Assembly: GCA_037190805.1 (NCBI GenBank)
Contig: JBBCJR010000023.1
Span: 1-64,000 of the forward strand
Length of the DNA: 64,000 bases
Reading direction: 5' to 3'
From: JBBCJR01 sp037190805
GTDB lineage: Bacteria > Pseudomonadota > Alphaproteobacteria > Sphingomonadales > Sphingomonadaceae
Shown: piece after piece, positions 17,163 through 25,850 of the stretch
Numbering within the stretch: the first letter of the stretch is position 1
Layout: each line of letters starts with the position of its first letter
Position numbers and translations under genes: made by a program
The notes under the pieces: generated by a model
Told to the model about the DNA's origin: nothing
Databases searched by the model: none
What the model saw: the letters and a program-made list of their open reading frames with translations, nothing else

Positions 17163-19487
17163 ATGTCCGTCACGACCGCCAATCTGGGCTTTCCCCGCAT
17201 CGGCCCGCGCCGCGAACTGAAGACCGCCCTCGAGGCCGATTGGGCCGGCACGCGCGACGAGGCCGCCCTGATCGAGACAGGCAAGGCACTGCGCGCCCGG
17301 AACTGGGAGCGACAGAAGACGGCGGGGATTGCCGTCATCCCCAGCAACGACTTCTCCTTCTACGATCAGGTGCTCGACACCAGCGTCATGCTGGGCGCGA
17401 TTCCCGACATCTATCGCGACCTCGGCACGCCTGATTCGCTGGACGTCTATTTCGCCATGGCGCGCGGCACCCGCACCGACGCGACGGACGACCATGGCTG
17501 TGCCCACGGCCATGGCGCGGGCGCCGACGTGCCGGCGGCCGAGATGACCAAATGGTTCGACACAAACTATCACTACATGGTCCCTGAAGTGGCGCCGGAG
17601 CAGCGCTTTGCGCTCAGCACCACCAAGCCCATCGATCATTTCGTCGAGGCGAAGGCGCTGGGCTATCACAGCCGGCCGGTGATCCTGGGCCCGGTGACCT
17701 GGCTGCTGCTCGCCAAGTCGAAGGTCGCGGGGTTCGAGCCCCTGTCGCTGCTGCCCGCGCTGCTGCCGGTCTATACAGAACTGCTGACACGGCTGCGCGA
17801 TGCCGGCGCGGACTGGGTGCAGATCGACGAGCCCGCGTTGGTTCTCGACCTCGACGACGGCGCCCGCGCGGCGTTCCGCACCGCCTATGCCGAGCTGGCC
17901 AAGGTCAGCGGGCTGAAGCTGATGCTCGCCACCTATTTCGATGCGCTGGGCAATAATCTGGCGACTGCGCTGGCGCTGCCGGTCGCGGGCCTTCATGTCG
18001 ACCTGGTGCGTGCGCCGGAGCAGCTGGACGCCGTGCTGGCGGGCGCCCGCGCCGATCTGGTGCTGTCGCTGGGCGTGATCGACGGCCGCAATGTCTGGAA
18101 GGCCGACCTGACCGCCCTGCTCGATCGCTATGCGCCGGTGATCGCGGCGCGCGGCGCGGTTCAGATCGCGCCATCCTGTTCGCTGCTGCACACCCCTATC
18201 GACCTGGCGCTGGAAACCCGGATCGAACCGGAGGTACGCGAGTGGCTGGCCTTTGCCACCCAGAAGCTGGATGAGCTGGCGCTGCTGGGCCGCGGCCTCA
18301 CCATCGGCCGCGAGGCGATTGCCGAAGCGCTGGCCGCCAACCGCGCTGCCATCGACAGCCGTCGCCGGTCCCCGCTCACCAACGACCATGCGGTGCGCGA
18401 CCGGCTGGCCACAATCGATGCGTCCTGGGCCCAGCGCTCGAAGCCCTTCGCCGAGCGTATCCGGTCGCAGCGCGGAATCCTGAACCTGCCCACGCTGCCG
18501 ACGACGACCATCGGTTCGTTTCCCCAGACCGCGGAGGTCCGCAAGGCGCGAGCCGCCCATGGCAAGGGCACGCTGGACGATGCCGGCTATCAGCAATTCC
18601 TGCGCGAGGAGACGGAACGCGCCATCCGCTGGCAGGAGGAGATCGGCCTCGACGTTCTCGTCCACGGCGAGTTCGAGCGCAACGACATGGTGCAGTATTT
18701 CGGCGAGCAACTGGCCGGCTTCACCTTCAGCCGCGCCGGCTGGGTGCAGAGCTATGGCTCGCGCTGCGTGCGGCCGCCGATCATCTACGGCGACGTGTCG
18801 CGTCCCCGGCCGATGACCATCGACTGGTGGCGCTATGCCCAGTCGCTGACCGACCGGCCGGTCAAGGGCATGCTGACCGGACCGGTGACGATCCTGCAAT
18901 GGTCGTTCGTCCGTGATGACCAGCCCCGTGCCGATACCTGCCGGCAGATCGCGCTGGCGATCCGCGACGAGGTCGTCGACCTGGAAGCGGCCGGCGCGAA
19001 GATCGTCCAGATCGACGAGGCAGCCCTGCGCGAAGGCCTGCCTCTAAAGCGCGCCGAATGGCAGGCCTATCTGGACTGGGCGGTGGAGTGCTTTCGGATC
19101 ACCGCGTCGGGTGTGGAACCGACAACCCAGATTCACACGCATATGTGCTATTCGGAGTTCAACGACATCATCGCCGCGATCGGTGCGATGGACGCCGACG
19201 TCATCTCGATCGAGACCGCGCGGTCCAAGATGGAACTGCTCGATGCGTTCGCGACCTATGCCTACCCGAACGAAATCGGGCCGGGCGTCTATGACATTCA
19301 CTCCCCCCGCATCCCCACGGTGGAGGAGATGAGCGACCTGCTGGTCACGGCGGGACGGCGGCTGACGGCCGGTCAGCTGTGGGTCAATCCCGATTGCGGC
19401 CTCAAGACCCGCAAGTGGGAGGATGTGAAGCCGGCGCTGGCCAACATGGTCGTCGCCGCCCGGGCCGCCCGGGCGACGTTGTCCTGA
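17163..19487 (+). CDS. metE: 5-methyltetrahydropteroyltriglutamate-homocysteine methyltransferase (B12-independent)
   Basis: A 774-residue cobalamin-independent methionine synthase. It transfers a methyl group from 5-methyl-THF polyglutamate to homocysteine. Both barrels are present; the C-terminal one carries zinc-ligand segments THMCYSEF and NPDCGLKTR, plus VHGEFERNDMVQYFGE. ATG 17163 has CAGGAG nine bases upstream. Near residue 110 there is a short His/Cys-rich segment (DDHGCAHGHG) before the conserved MTKWFDTNYHY, which I do not remember as a family feature. It is controlled by the riboswitch and operator upstream. Confidence 0.96.
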   Translation: MSVTTANLGFPRIGPRRELKTALEADWAGTRDEAALIETGKALRARNWERQKTAGIAVIPSNDFSFYDQVLDTSVMLGAIPDIYRDLGTPDSLDVYFAMARGTRTDATDDHGCAHGHGAGADVPAAEMTKWFDTNYHYMVPEVAPEQRFALSTTKPIDHFVEAKALGYHSRPVILGPVTWLLLAKSKVAGFEPLSLLPALLPVYTELLTRLRDAGADWVQIDEPALVLDLDDGARAAFRTAYAELAKVSGLKLMLATYFDALGNNLATALALPVAGLHVDLVRAPEQLDAVLAGARADLVLSLGVIDGRNVWKADLTALLDRYAPVIAARGAVQIAPSCSLLHTPIDLALETRIEPEVREWLAFATQKLDELALLGRGLTIGREAIAEALAANRAAIDSRRRSPLTNDHAVRDRLATIDASWAQRSKPFAERIRSQRGILNLPTLPTTTIGSFPQTAEVRKARAAHGKGTLDDAGYQQFLREETERAIRWQEEIGLDVLVHGEFERNDMVQYFGEQLAGFTFSRAGWVQSYGSRCVRPPIIYGDVSRPRPMTIDWWRYAQSLTDRPVKGMLTGPVTILQWSFVRDDQPRADTCRQIALAIRDEVVDLEAAGAKIVQIDEAALREGLPLKRAEWQAYLDWAVECFRITASGVEPTTQIHTHMCYSEFNDIIAAIGAMDADVISIETARSKMELLDAFATYAYPNEIGPGVYDIHSPRIPTVEEMSDLLVTAGRRLTAGQLWVNPDCGLKTRKWEDVKPALANMVVAARAARATLS

Positions 19488-19520
19488 GGAGCGAGGGGGA
19501 CGGGCAGGCCCTTCCCTTAC

Positions 19521-20300
19521 TCAGATGCCGCCGTCGGTTCCCTCATGACCGGCGGCGGCCAGCCCCTCGGCCAACGCGGCGGCGCAGGCAGCGAGCAGAG
19601 CCTCGTCCGTGGCACGGATGACGAAATTGGCGCCGGTGCGCCCCTCGCGGAAAAAGGGATAGCTGCCGATCTGCGTGCCAGGATGGGCGGCCTCGGTCGC
19701 CGCCAACAGGGTCGCGACCTCGCTTTCGGGTGCCCAAGCCCCGATGGTGCGCGAGAGGAGCGGGCACCCCCCCTCGATCGCCCCCGACAGCGCCTCCAGC
19801 ATCAGCGCGGCAATATGCGGCACACCGGCAAGAATGAAGATATTGCCGACGCGGATGCCGGGCGCGCCCGAGACGCTGTTTTCGATCAGGTCGGCGCCCT
19901 CTGGCACCCGCGCCATCCTGAGGCGCATGTCGTTGAGGCCGCCGCGCTCGATATAATAATTTTCGAGGATCGCACGCGCACGCGGATGGACGATGACCGG
20001 CCGACCGAGCGCCGCGGCGACCGCATCGACGGTGATATCGTCATGGGTCGGGCCGATGCCGCCGGTGGTGAACAGATAGTCGTGAGCCGCCGACAGCGTG
20101 CGCACCGCGTCCCCGATCGCCGCCATGTCGTCGGCGACCACACGCACCTCGCGCAGGCGCACCCCCTGGAGGTTCAGCCATTTGCCGATCGGGGCGATGT
20201 TGCGATCCTGCGTGCGGCCGGACAGAATCTCGTCACCGATGACCAGCAGCGCCGCGGTCCAGATGCGCTCGGGCGCGGGCGGGGCGGGATCGGCGTCCAT
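19521..20300 (-). CDS. CinA N-terminal-type molybdopterin-binding domain protein
   Basis: A 259-residue protein with the competence/damage-inducible CinA N-terminal (MoCF-like) fold: VIGDEILSGRTQDRN near the N-terminus, FTTGGIGPTHDDIT and FILAGVPHIAALMLEA. The C-terminal nicotinamide-nucleotide deamidase domain of full-length CinA is absent. Similar short proteins are often annotated as molybdopterin-binding; some stand-alone members are linked to nucleotide pyrophosphatase activity. The precise reaction is unknown. It is convergent with metE and divergent from map, with 46 bases between the two starts. Confidence 0.82.
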   Translation of the reverse strand: MDADPAPPAPERIWTAALLVIGDEILSGRTQDRNIAPIGKWLNLQGVRLREVRVVADDMAAIGDAVRTLSAAHDYLFTTGGIGPTHDDITVDAVAAALGRPVIVHPRARAILENYYIERGGLNDMRLRMARVPEGADLIENSVSGAPGIRVGNIFILAGVPHIAALMLEALSGAIEGGCPLLSRTIGAWAPESEVATLLAATEAAHPGTQIGSYPFFREGRTGANFVIRATDEALLAACAAALAEGLAAAGHEGTDGGI

Positions 20301-20346
20301 GACGCTTCCACTCGCACAGGGCGGGCAGGATTGCTATATCCCGCTG

Positions 20347-21174
20347 ATGACTGAGACGATGACGATCGATGACGGCGACCTGCTGGACGACAGCGGCGCC
20401 ATCCGCCTGCACGGCCCCGACGGGTTCGAGGGCATGCGCGCCGCCGGCCGCCTGGCCGCCGAAGTGCTGGACATGCTGGTGCCACACGTCCAGCCGGGCG
20501 TCGCCACCGAGACGCTGGACCAGTTGGCGCGGGACCACGTCCTCGCCGCGGGGGCGGCGCCGGCCCCGCTCAACTATCGCGGCTTTCCCAAATCGATCTG
20601 CACCTCGATCAACCATGTCGTCTGCCACGGCATCCCCGGCCCGAAGACACTGAAATCGGGGGACATCCTCAACATCGACGTCACGGTCGTCCTGAACGGC
20701 TGGCATGGCGACACCAGTCGCATGTATCTGGTCGGCGACGTCCCCCTGAAGGCCCGCCGGCTGGTCGAGGTGACCTATGAAGCGATGATGGCCGGCATCG
20801 CCGCCGCCCGACCGGGCGGACATCTGGGCGACATCGGCCACGCCATCCAGCAGATCGCTGAGAAGCACCGTTATGGCATCGTCCGGGACTTTTGCGGCCA
20901 CGGTCTGGGCCGGGTGTTCCACGATGCGCCCAACGTGGTCCACGCCGGCCGCCCCGGCACCGGGCCGATGCTGAAACCGGGAATGTTCTTCACCATCGAG
21001 CCGATGATCAATCTCGGACGTGGCGACGTTAAGATCCTTGATGACGGCTGGACCGCCGTGACGCGTGACCGCTCGCTGTCCGCCCAGTTCGAACATTCGG
21101 TCGGGATCACTCACGACGGGGCCGAAATCTTCACGGCCAGCCCCGCCGGCCTCCACCAGCCCCCCTATGCGTAA
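20347..21174 (+). CDS. map: Type I methionine aminopeptidase
   Basis: MAP removes the initiator methionine from new proteins. The 275-residue protein shows the pita-bread fold motifs SINHVVCHGIPG, LNIDVTVVLNGWHGDTSRMY (two metal-binding Asp), FCGHGLGRVFHDAPNV (metal His) and FTIEPMINLG with a later SAQFEHSVGIT (metal Glu). ATG 20347 is used; ATG 20359 is a possible alternative and neither has a strong ribosome site. The short acidic N-terminal extension before residue 25 is typical of alphaproteobacterial members. Confidence 0.95.
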   Translation: MTETMTIDDGDLLDDSGAIRLHGPDGFEGMRAAGRLAAEVLDMLVPHVQPGVATETLDQLARDHVLAAGAAPAPLNYRGFPKSICTSINHVVCHGIPGPKTLKSGDILNIDVTVVLNGWHGDTSRMYLVGDVPLKARRLVEVTYEAMMAGIAAARPGGHLGDIGHAIQQIAEKHRYGIVRDFCGHGLGRVFHDAPNVVHAGRPGTGPMLKPGMFFTIEPMINLGRGDVKILDDGWTAVTRDRSLSAQFEHSVGITHDGAEIFTASPAGLHQPPYA

Positions 21175-21223
21175 AGGCGGGGGCGGATGACGATCGACTC
21201 TTGCATTCGGCGGCGGAGCGCGT

Positions 21224-21245
21224 AACAGTCTGACTGTTCTATAAT
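21224..21245 (+). promoter_or_regulatory. Operator-like inverted repeat and -10 box upstream of the MFS gene
   Basis: AACAGTC-T-GACTGTT at 21224-21238 is a perfect 7+7 palindrome with a single central base. It sits directly before TATAAT at 21240-21245, within the promoter spacer. No -35 consensus is evident at the right distance, suggesting an activator or a repressor overlapping polymerase. No regulator gene is adjacent. Confidence 0.55.
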
Positions 21246-21267
21246 ATAACTATATTTGCGAGGGGCC

Positions 21268-22575
21268 ATGTCTTACGATCCGCGCCAGGCGATTCTGAAT
21301 TCGCCGATGAGCCCCTTTCAGATCAGGGCGGTCGGCATCACCGTCGGTCTCAATGCCCTGGACGGGTTCGACGTGTTGGCGATCACCTTCGCCTCACCGG
21401 GAATCGCCGCCGAATGGGCACTCCAGCCGGGCGCGCTGGGCATCGTCATCTCCACCGGCCTGATCGGCATGGCGGTCGGATCGCTGCTGCTGGCGCCGAT
21501 CGCCGACATGATCGGCCGTCGGCCGCTGATGCTGGCCTGTCTGGTGGCGATGACGGCCGGCATGCTGCTTTCCGCGACCGCCACCGATGTCTACATGCTG
21601 TCGTTGTGGCGGGTCGTCACCGGCCTCGGCATTGGCGGTATCTTGGCGACGACCAACCCCGTCGCGGCCGAATATGCCAGCGCCAAGCGACGCGCCCTGT
21701 CCGTAAGCCTGATGGCGATCGGCTATCCGGTCGGCGCGGTGCTGGGCGGAGCTTTCGCCGCCTGGCTGCTCCGTCACTATGACTGGCGGTCGGTATTCAT
21801 CTTCGGCGGTGTCGCCTCGGCGGTGTTCATACCGATCGTGATGGCCTGGCTGCCCGACAGCGTCGCCTTCCTGATCGCCCGGCGGCCAAAGGATGCACTG
21901 GCGCAGGCCAACCGGACGCTGATCAAGATGGGCCATCAGCCGATGGACGCGCTCCCACCGCCACCGGCCGTTGCGCCCAAGGCGCCGCTGGTCGAGATTT
22001 TCCGTCCCGGCATGATCCGGGGCACGCTGACCATCACCATCGCCTATTTCCTGACGATCATGGCCTTCTATTATATGCAGGGTTGGATTCCGAAGATCGT
22101 CTCGGACCTGAAGTTTACCCCGTCCGAAGCGACGACCGTATCGGTGTGGGCGAACGTCGGCGGCGCGATCGGCGGCGCCTTGCTGGGGGTATTCGCACAT
22201 CGCGTCGGACTGAAACCGCTGTCCGTGCTGGTGATGCTGGGCGCCTTTGCCTTCATCGCCCTGTTCGGACAGACGCCGGCGGAACTGACCTCCCTGAAGT
22301 TGGCGACGGCAGCGGCGCTATTCTTCGCCAATGCGGCGGTGGTCGCGCTCTACAACCTCATCGCCGAAACCTTTCCCGCCGAAATCCGGGCGACGGGGAC
22401 CGGCTTCATCATCGGCGTCGGTCGCTCGGGAGCGGCACTGGCGCCGATCATCTCCGGCTTCCTGTTCCAGAGTGGCCTTGGCCGGAGCGAGGTATCGGTG
22501 ATCATGGCGGTGAGTGCGCTGCTGTCGGCGATCGTCATCCTGTCCCTGCCGCGCTCAAAGACCATCCAAGCCTGA
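21268..22575 (+). CDS. MFS transporter, aromatic acid:H+ symporter (AAHS) type
   Basis: A 435-residue major facilitator protein with 12 predicted membrane segments. The first helix contains NALDGFDVLAI, the DGxD motif typical of AAHS importers such as PcaK. The MFS loop motif LLAPIADMIGRRPLM is present, and EYASAKRRALSVSLM lies between helices 4 and 5. Likely substrates are benzoate-like or hydroxycinnamate-like acids, but no catabolic genes flank it, so the substrate is open. ATG 21268 follows GCGAGGGG. An operator-like palindrome precedes the gene. Confidence 0.85.
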   Translation: MSYDPRQAILNSPMSPFQIRAVGITVGLNALDGFDVLAITFASPGIAAEWALQPGALGIVISTGLIGMAVGSLLLAPIADMIGRRPLMLACLVAMTAGMLLSATATDVYMLSLWRVVTGLGIGGILATTNPVAAEYASAKRRALSVSLMAIGYPVGAVLGGAFAAWLLRHYDWRSVFIFGGVASAVFIPIVMAWLPDSVAFLIARRPKDALAQANRTLIKMGHQPMDALPPPPAVAPKAPLVEIFRPGMIRGTLTITIAYFLTIMAFYYMQGWIPKIVSDLKFTPSEATTVSVWANVGGAIGGALLGVFAHRVGLKPLSVLVMLGAFAFIALFGQTPAELTSLKLATAAALFFANAAVVALYNLIAETFPAEIRATGTGFIIGVGRSGAALAPIISGFLFQSGLGRSEVSVIMAVSALLSAIVILSLPRSKTIQA

Positions 22576-23021
22576 GGCGTGAGTTGACGGTTGAGCTGAT
22601 CGGCACGGCCCGCCCTCTGCAAGTTGGGCTCGCGGACCGCTGCCGGTCCGCTCGGCTGGATGAAACCAGCCCTAGCGGTTGACGAATGCCAGCCCGGGTC
22701 ACATCGATGCCACCGCCCCGGAAGCTGCCCTCCCGCCGGTCACCGCGACGTCGAACGCCCCGTGCCAGCGGCCCAGTGTTTCGGCATGGTCGGCGCGGTT
22801 GTCGATTGGTCAGCGTTATCGTCACCCGCCCTCGATCTTCGCACTCCTCAGGAGCGGCGCGCGATTGTGTGGACGTCTCGGTACGGCATCCGACAGTGAT
22901 ACAGGTTGCCGGGTAGGACATCGAAGGCGGGTGGGAAGCGGAAGCTTCCGTGACCGCGGCGCAAATCCTCGATAGAAGCTGCATGACGCCCGATTTCACC
23001 ATCCGACACGAGAAACACATG
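22576..23021. other. Intergenic region with two tandem hairpins
   Basis: There is no convincing gene in this 446-base gap. GCGGACC at 22632-22638 pairs with GGTCCGC at 22645-22651, and GGCTGG at 22654-22659 pairs with CCAGCC at 22666-22671. No T run follows, so they are not a standard intrinsic terminator; they may end the MFS transcript or belong to a small RNA. The rest shows no recognisable structure, and the open frames crossing it have shadow-like composition. Confidence 0.4.
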
Positions 23022-23498
23022 ATGAACAGTTTCGCCCATCTGCCCTATCGGCCGGCTGTCGGCATTCTGCTGTTGAACGGAGCCGGCAAGGCGTTTGTCG
23101 GGCAGCGGCTGGATTCGACATTGGAGGCATGGCAGCTGCCCCAAGGCGGCGTCGATCCGGGCGAGGATGCCGCCAGCGCCGCGCTGCGCGAACTGGAGGA
23201 GGAGACCGGCATCGCCGCGGCAAAGGTGTCGATCATCGAACGCGCGGCACGCGAGCTGGATTATGATCTGCCCGGCGATCTCATCGGCAAATTGTGGAAG
23301 GGGCGCTATCGCGGCCAGCGGCAGACATGGTTCGCGATGCGGTTCACGGGCACCGACGCCGATGTCAACCTGGCAACACCGCATCCGGAATTTCGGGCTT
23401 GGAAATGGACCGATCCAGGTGATCTACCGACGATGATCGTGCCGTTCAAACGCGACCTCTACGAAAATGTGCTAAAGGCCTTCGCCCATCTTCTATGA
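23022..23498 (+). CDS. rppH: RNA pyrophosphohydrolase (Nudix)
   Basis: RppH removes pyrophosphate from the 5' end of primary transcripts, priming them for decay. The 158-residue protein has an exact Nudix box at residues 42-64 (G-x5-E-x7-REL-EEETG-I), preceded by LEAWQLPQGG, and the family-specific YDLPGDLIGKLWKGRYRGQ. ATG 23022 gives MNSFAHLPYRPAVGI, matching the usual RppH start; the open frame extends about 24 codons further up. The ribosome site is weak. Confidence 0.94.
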   Translation: MNSFAHLPYRPAVGILLLNGAGKAFVGQRLDSTLEAWQLPQGGVDPGEDAASAALRELEEETGIAAAKVSIIERAARELDYDLPGDLIGKLWKGRYRGQRQTWFAMRFTGTDADVNLATPHPEFRAWKWTDPGDLPTMIVPFKRDLYENVLKAFAHLL

Positions 23499-23545
23499 TC
23501 CTTCGTCCCCATCCAACTTCAGCTTCAAAGGTGCAGTGTCCCGTG

Positions 23546-24454
23546 ATGTTCCGAAATCTCCTGTCGTCCGTCCTTCTGGCCAGCGTCGCGACGCCCGCCG
23601 CCGCCGCTCTCCCGCCGCCGGTCCGTGCGCTCATCGAAGCCGCGATGGCGCGCGGAAACGATGCCGAAATCGGCGCCGTGGTGAAGTTCGCGAAGGAAAC
23701 CAATCCGAACGACATCGACGAGATCACGGTTCTCACCACCGCCCGCAACGAACGCGTCGAGCGCGAACGGCAGGAGCGGCTGTCGGACAACCGCATCTTC
23801 GTCAACTGGACGGGCGAAGGCGAACTGGGTGGTTTCCGCTCGACCGGCAACACCAGCACGCTCGGCCTGTCGGCAGGTGCCCGACTGGAGCGCGAAGGCC
23901 TGAAATGGCGGCATCTGCTGACCGCTTCGGTGAACGTCCAGGAAAGCGAGAATGTGCGAACGGTGGAACGCTATCTCGCCGCCTATCAACCCAACTACAA
24001 GATCGACGGCAACCTCTATCTGACCGGCCTTGCCCAATATGAGCACGACCTGTTCCAAGGCTATGACGCGCGCTACACGGGTTCGATCGGTGCCGGCTAC
24101 CGCGCCATCAGCCGACCCGGAATGACGCTGGACCTGGAAGCCGGCCCGGCCGTCCGGCACACGATCTTCACGCCCGACGCCGCCAATCCACGCAAGCGGG
24201 ATACCGCCTTCGCCGGTCGCGCGCAGCTGCGCTACAACTGGCAGATCAGCCCGACGCTGAAATTCTCGAATCTGACCGCGCTGATCCTGGAATCAGAAAC
24301 CAATACGGCAACATCGGTTACCGCGCTCGACACCAAGCTGTTCGGGCCTCTCTCAGCCCGCCTCAGCTACGATGTCCGCTATGAAAGCAACCCGCAGGAA
24401 GGCCGCAAATCGCTGGACACATTAAGTCGGGCAACGTTGGTCTATAATTTCTGA
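23546..24454 (+). CDS. DUF481 family outer-membrane protein
   Basis: A 302-residue secreted protein with a signal peptide (FRNLLSSVLLASVATPAAA). After a helical N-terminal segment, the second half is made of alternating beta strands with aromatic ends and terminates in YNF, a C-terminal Phe typical of outer-membrane barrels. GNTSTLGLSAGARLEREG and RYESNPQEG are typical of DUF481 (putative salt-induced outer-membrane protein). The function is unknown. It follows rppH by 47 bases and ends at an intrinsic terminator. Confidence 0.85.
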   Translation: MFRNLLSSVLLASVATPAAAALPPPVRALIEAAMARGNDAEIGAVVKFAKETNPNDIDEITVLTTARNERVERERQERLSDNRIFVNWTGEGELGGFRSTGNTSTLGLSAGARLEREGLKWRHLLTASVNVQESENVRTVERYLAAYQPNYKIDGNLYLTGLAQYEHDLFQGYDARYTGSIGAGYRAISRPGMTLDLEAGPAVRHTIFTPDAANPRKRDTAFAGRAQLRYNWQISPTLKFSNLTALILESETNTATSVTALDTKLFGPLSARLSYDVRYESNPQEGRKSLDTLSRATLVYNF

Positions 24455-24479
24455 TTCTTCTGCGCGAAGCACGAACGAC

Positions 24480-24510
24480 AAGGGCGCCCGGCATGAAGCG
24501 GGGCGCCCTT
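24480..24510 (+). terminator. Intrinsic terminator between DUF481 gene and csbD-like gene
   Basis: AAGGGCGCCC at 24480-24489 pairs with GGGCGCCCTT at 24501-24510, followed by TTCTT. It ends the plus-strand DUF481 transcript and lies in the gap between two converging genes. Confidence 0.85.
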
Positions 24511-24538
24511 TTCTTGGCTTTGGTCAGGCCCGAAGGCT

Positions 24539-24721
24539 TCAGATGCGATCGCCGAGCGCGCCCTTCACCGCGCCCTTCGCCTTCTGCAGATCACCCTTGG
24601 CTTCCTGCAGGTCGCCTTCAGCCCGAAGGTCCGGACGATCGAGAGCATCGCCGGCGGCGCGCTTGGCCTTGCCGATCGCTTCATTCGCGTAACCCTTGGC
24701 CTTGTCGACAATCTCGCCCAT
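24539..24721 (-). CDS. CsbD-like stress-response protein
   Basis: A 60-residue hydrophilic, Lys/Ala/Asp-rich protein (MGEIVDKAKGYANEAIGKAK, then repeated EAKGDLQKAKGAVKGALGD). This is the CsbD family, small and possibly disordered or helical proteins induced by general stress. The true start is ATG 24721, with AGGAG seven to eight bases upstream; the frame is open much further upstream but that part is not protein-like. Confidence 0.88.
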   Translation of the reverse strand: MGEIVDKAKGYANEAIGKAKRAAGDALDRPDLRAEGDLQEAKGDLQKAKGAVKGALGDRI

Positions 24722-24880
24722 GGCAAACTCCTGATCTGAATATCTTTCCTCTGGCGGCGGCAGCATGCTTTCGCCATATTGAAAGAACGGACGGTCCAGT
24801 GGGTTGTTCCGCACTTTGCCAGCCGGGGTCTGCCTCTGTATGACGCGGATTCTTAGGTGATCGTCGCAAATGGGGGCACG

Positions 24881-25315
24881 ATGACGAAGCTGGTGATGGT
24901 TCTCAACGGGCCCAATCTCAACCTTCTGGGAACCCGCGAACCGCATATTTACGGCCACGACACGCTTGATGACATTGCCGGCCGGCTCGAGGACAAGGCC
25001 CGGGCGATGGAGATCGAGGTCGACATGCGCCAGTCGAATCACGAGGGGCACCTCGTCGACTGGCTGCACGAGGCGGCCGCCGTGGGCGCCCATGCGGTCA
25101 TCCTCAACGCCGGCGCCTATACGCACAGCTCGATCGCCATCCATGATGCGATCAAGGCGATCGCCGTACCGGTGATCGAGTTGCATTTATCGAACCCTCA
25201 CGCCCGCGAGGCGTTTCGCCACCAGAGCTATGTGGCGCGCGCTGCCCGCGCCAGCATCACCGGTTTCGGTCCCCTCGGATATGAGCTGGCGCTGGACGCG
25301 GCCGCCCGGCTCTGA
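24881..25315 (+). CDS. aroQ: Type II 3-dehydroquinate dehydratase
   Basis: AroQ converts 3-dehydroquinate to 3-dehydroshikimate in the shikimate pathway. The 144-residue protein begins with the signature VLNGPNLNLLGTREPHIYG, includes the active-site Tyr loop, MRQSNHEGHLVDWLHEA and NAGAYTHSSIA, and ends with the His-containing HLSNPHAREAFRHQSY. ATG 24881 has a GGGGG ribosome site. It lies directly upstream of accB and accC, an order common in alphaproteobacteria. Confidence 0.96.
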   Translation: MTKLVMVLNGPNLNLLGTREPHIYGHDTLDDIAGRLEDKARAMEIEVDMRQSNHEGHLVDWLHEAAAVGAHAVILNAGAYTHSSIAIHDAIKAIAVPVIELHLSNPHAREAFRHQSYVARAARASITGFGPLGYELALDAAARL

Positions 25316-25360
25316 CAGAAGCCGCGCCTTGCCCGACGTAACAACAAGAACGAGGTCTTG

Positions 25361-25843
25361 ATGACCGACATTTCAAAAGACGCCTCCGCCACCGATGGCA
25401 TGCAGGTCGATGCCGCGCTGGTCCGCCAGCTTGCCGAGCTGCTCGACGATACACGCCTGACCGAGATCGAGGTCCAGGACGGGAATCGTCGCATCCGCGT
25501 CGCCCGTGCCGCAGCGCCGGTTGCCGTCGCGCCCGCCGTCGCCGCACCCACCCCGCCCCCCGTGGCCGAGGCCGCTCCCGCCCAGGCGCCAGCGGCTGCC
25601 ACGGCGCTGGCCGGCGCGGTAAAATCGCCGATGGTCGGCACGGTCTATCTCGGCCCGGACCCGACTGCGCCCCCGTTCGTGGCTGTGGGCGCGAAGGTCG
25701 CGGCCGGCGACACCCTGCTGATCGTCGAGGCGATGAAGGTGATGAACCCGATCACTGCCCCCAGGGCCGGCACCGTCTCCGCCATTCTCGTCGACAATGC
25801 CCAGCCGGTCGAGTTCGACCAGCCGCTGGTCGTCGTCGAGTAA
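25361..25843 (+). CDS. accB: Biotin carboxyl carrier protein of acetyl-CoA carboxylase
   Basis: A 160-residue AccB carrying biotin for acetyl-CoA carboxylase, the first step of fatty acid synthesis. The C-terminal biotinyl domain contains EAMKVMNPI with the biotinylated Lys126, and the BCCP thumb-like segment is seen at VYLGPDPTAPPFV. A Pro/Ala linker (about 48-88) joins it to the N-terminal region. ATG 25361 follows GAGG. accC starts seven bases after the stop. Confidence 0.96.
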   Translation: MTDISKDASATDGMQVDAALVRQLAELLDDTRLTEIEVQDGNRRIRVARAAAPVAVAPAVAAPTPPPVAEAAPAQAPAAATALAGAVKSPMVGTVYLGPDPTAPPFVAVGAKVAAGDTLLIVEAMKVMNPITAPRAGTVSAILVDNAQPVEFDQPLVVVE

Positions 25844-25850
25844 GCCCGCG

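Noticed and set aside
16857..18899. 680-codon minus-strand frame over the riboswitch and metE
   Set aside because: Antisense shadow of metE and its leader; repeated RQ/GQ composition without a motif.
22535..23020. 161-codon minus-strand frame between the MFS gene and rppH
   Set aside because: Overlaps the 3' end of the MFS gene, has no ribosome site or motif, and is Arg/Ser-rich as expected of a shadow.
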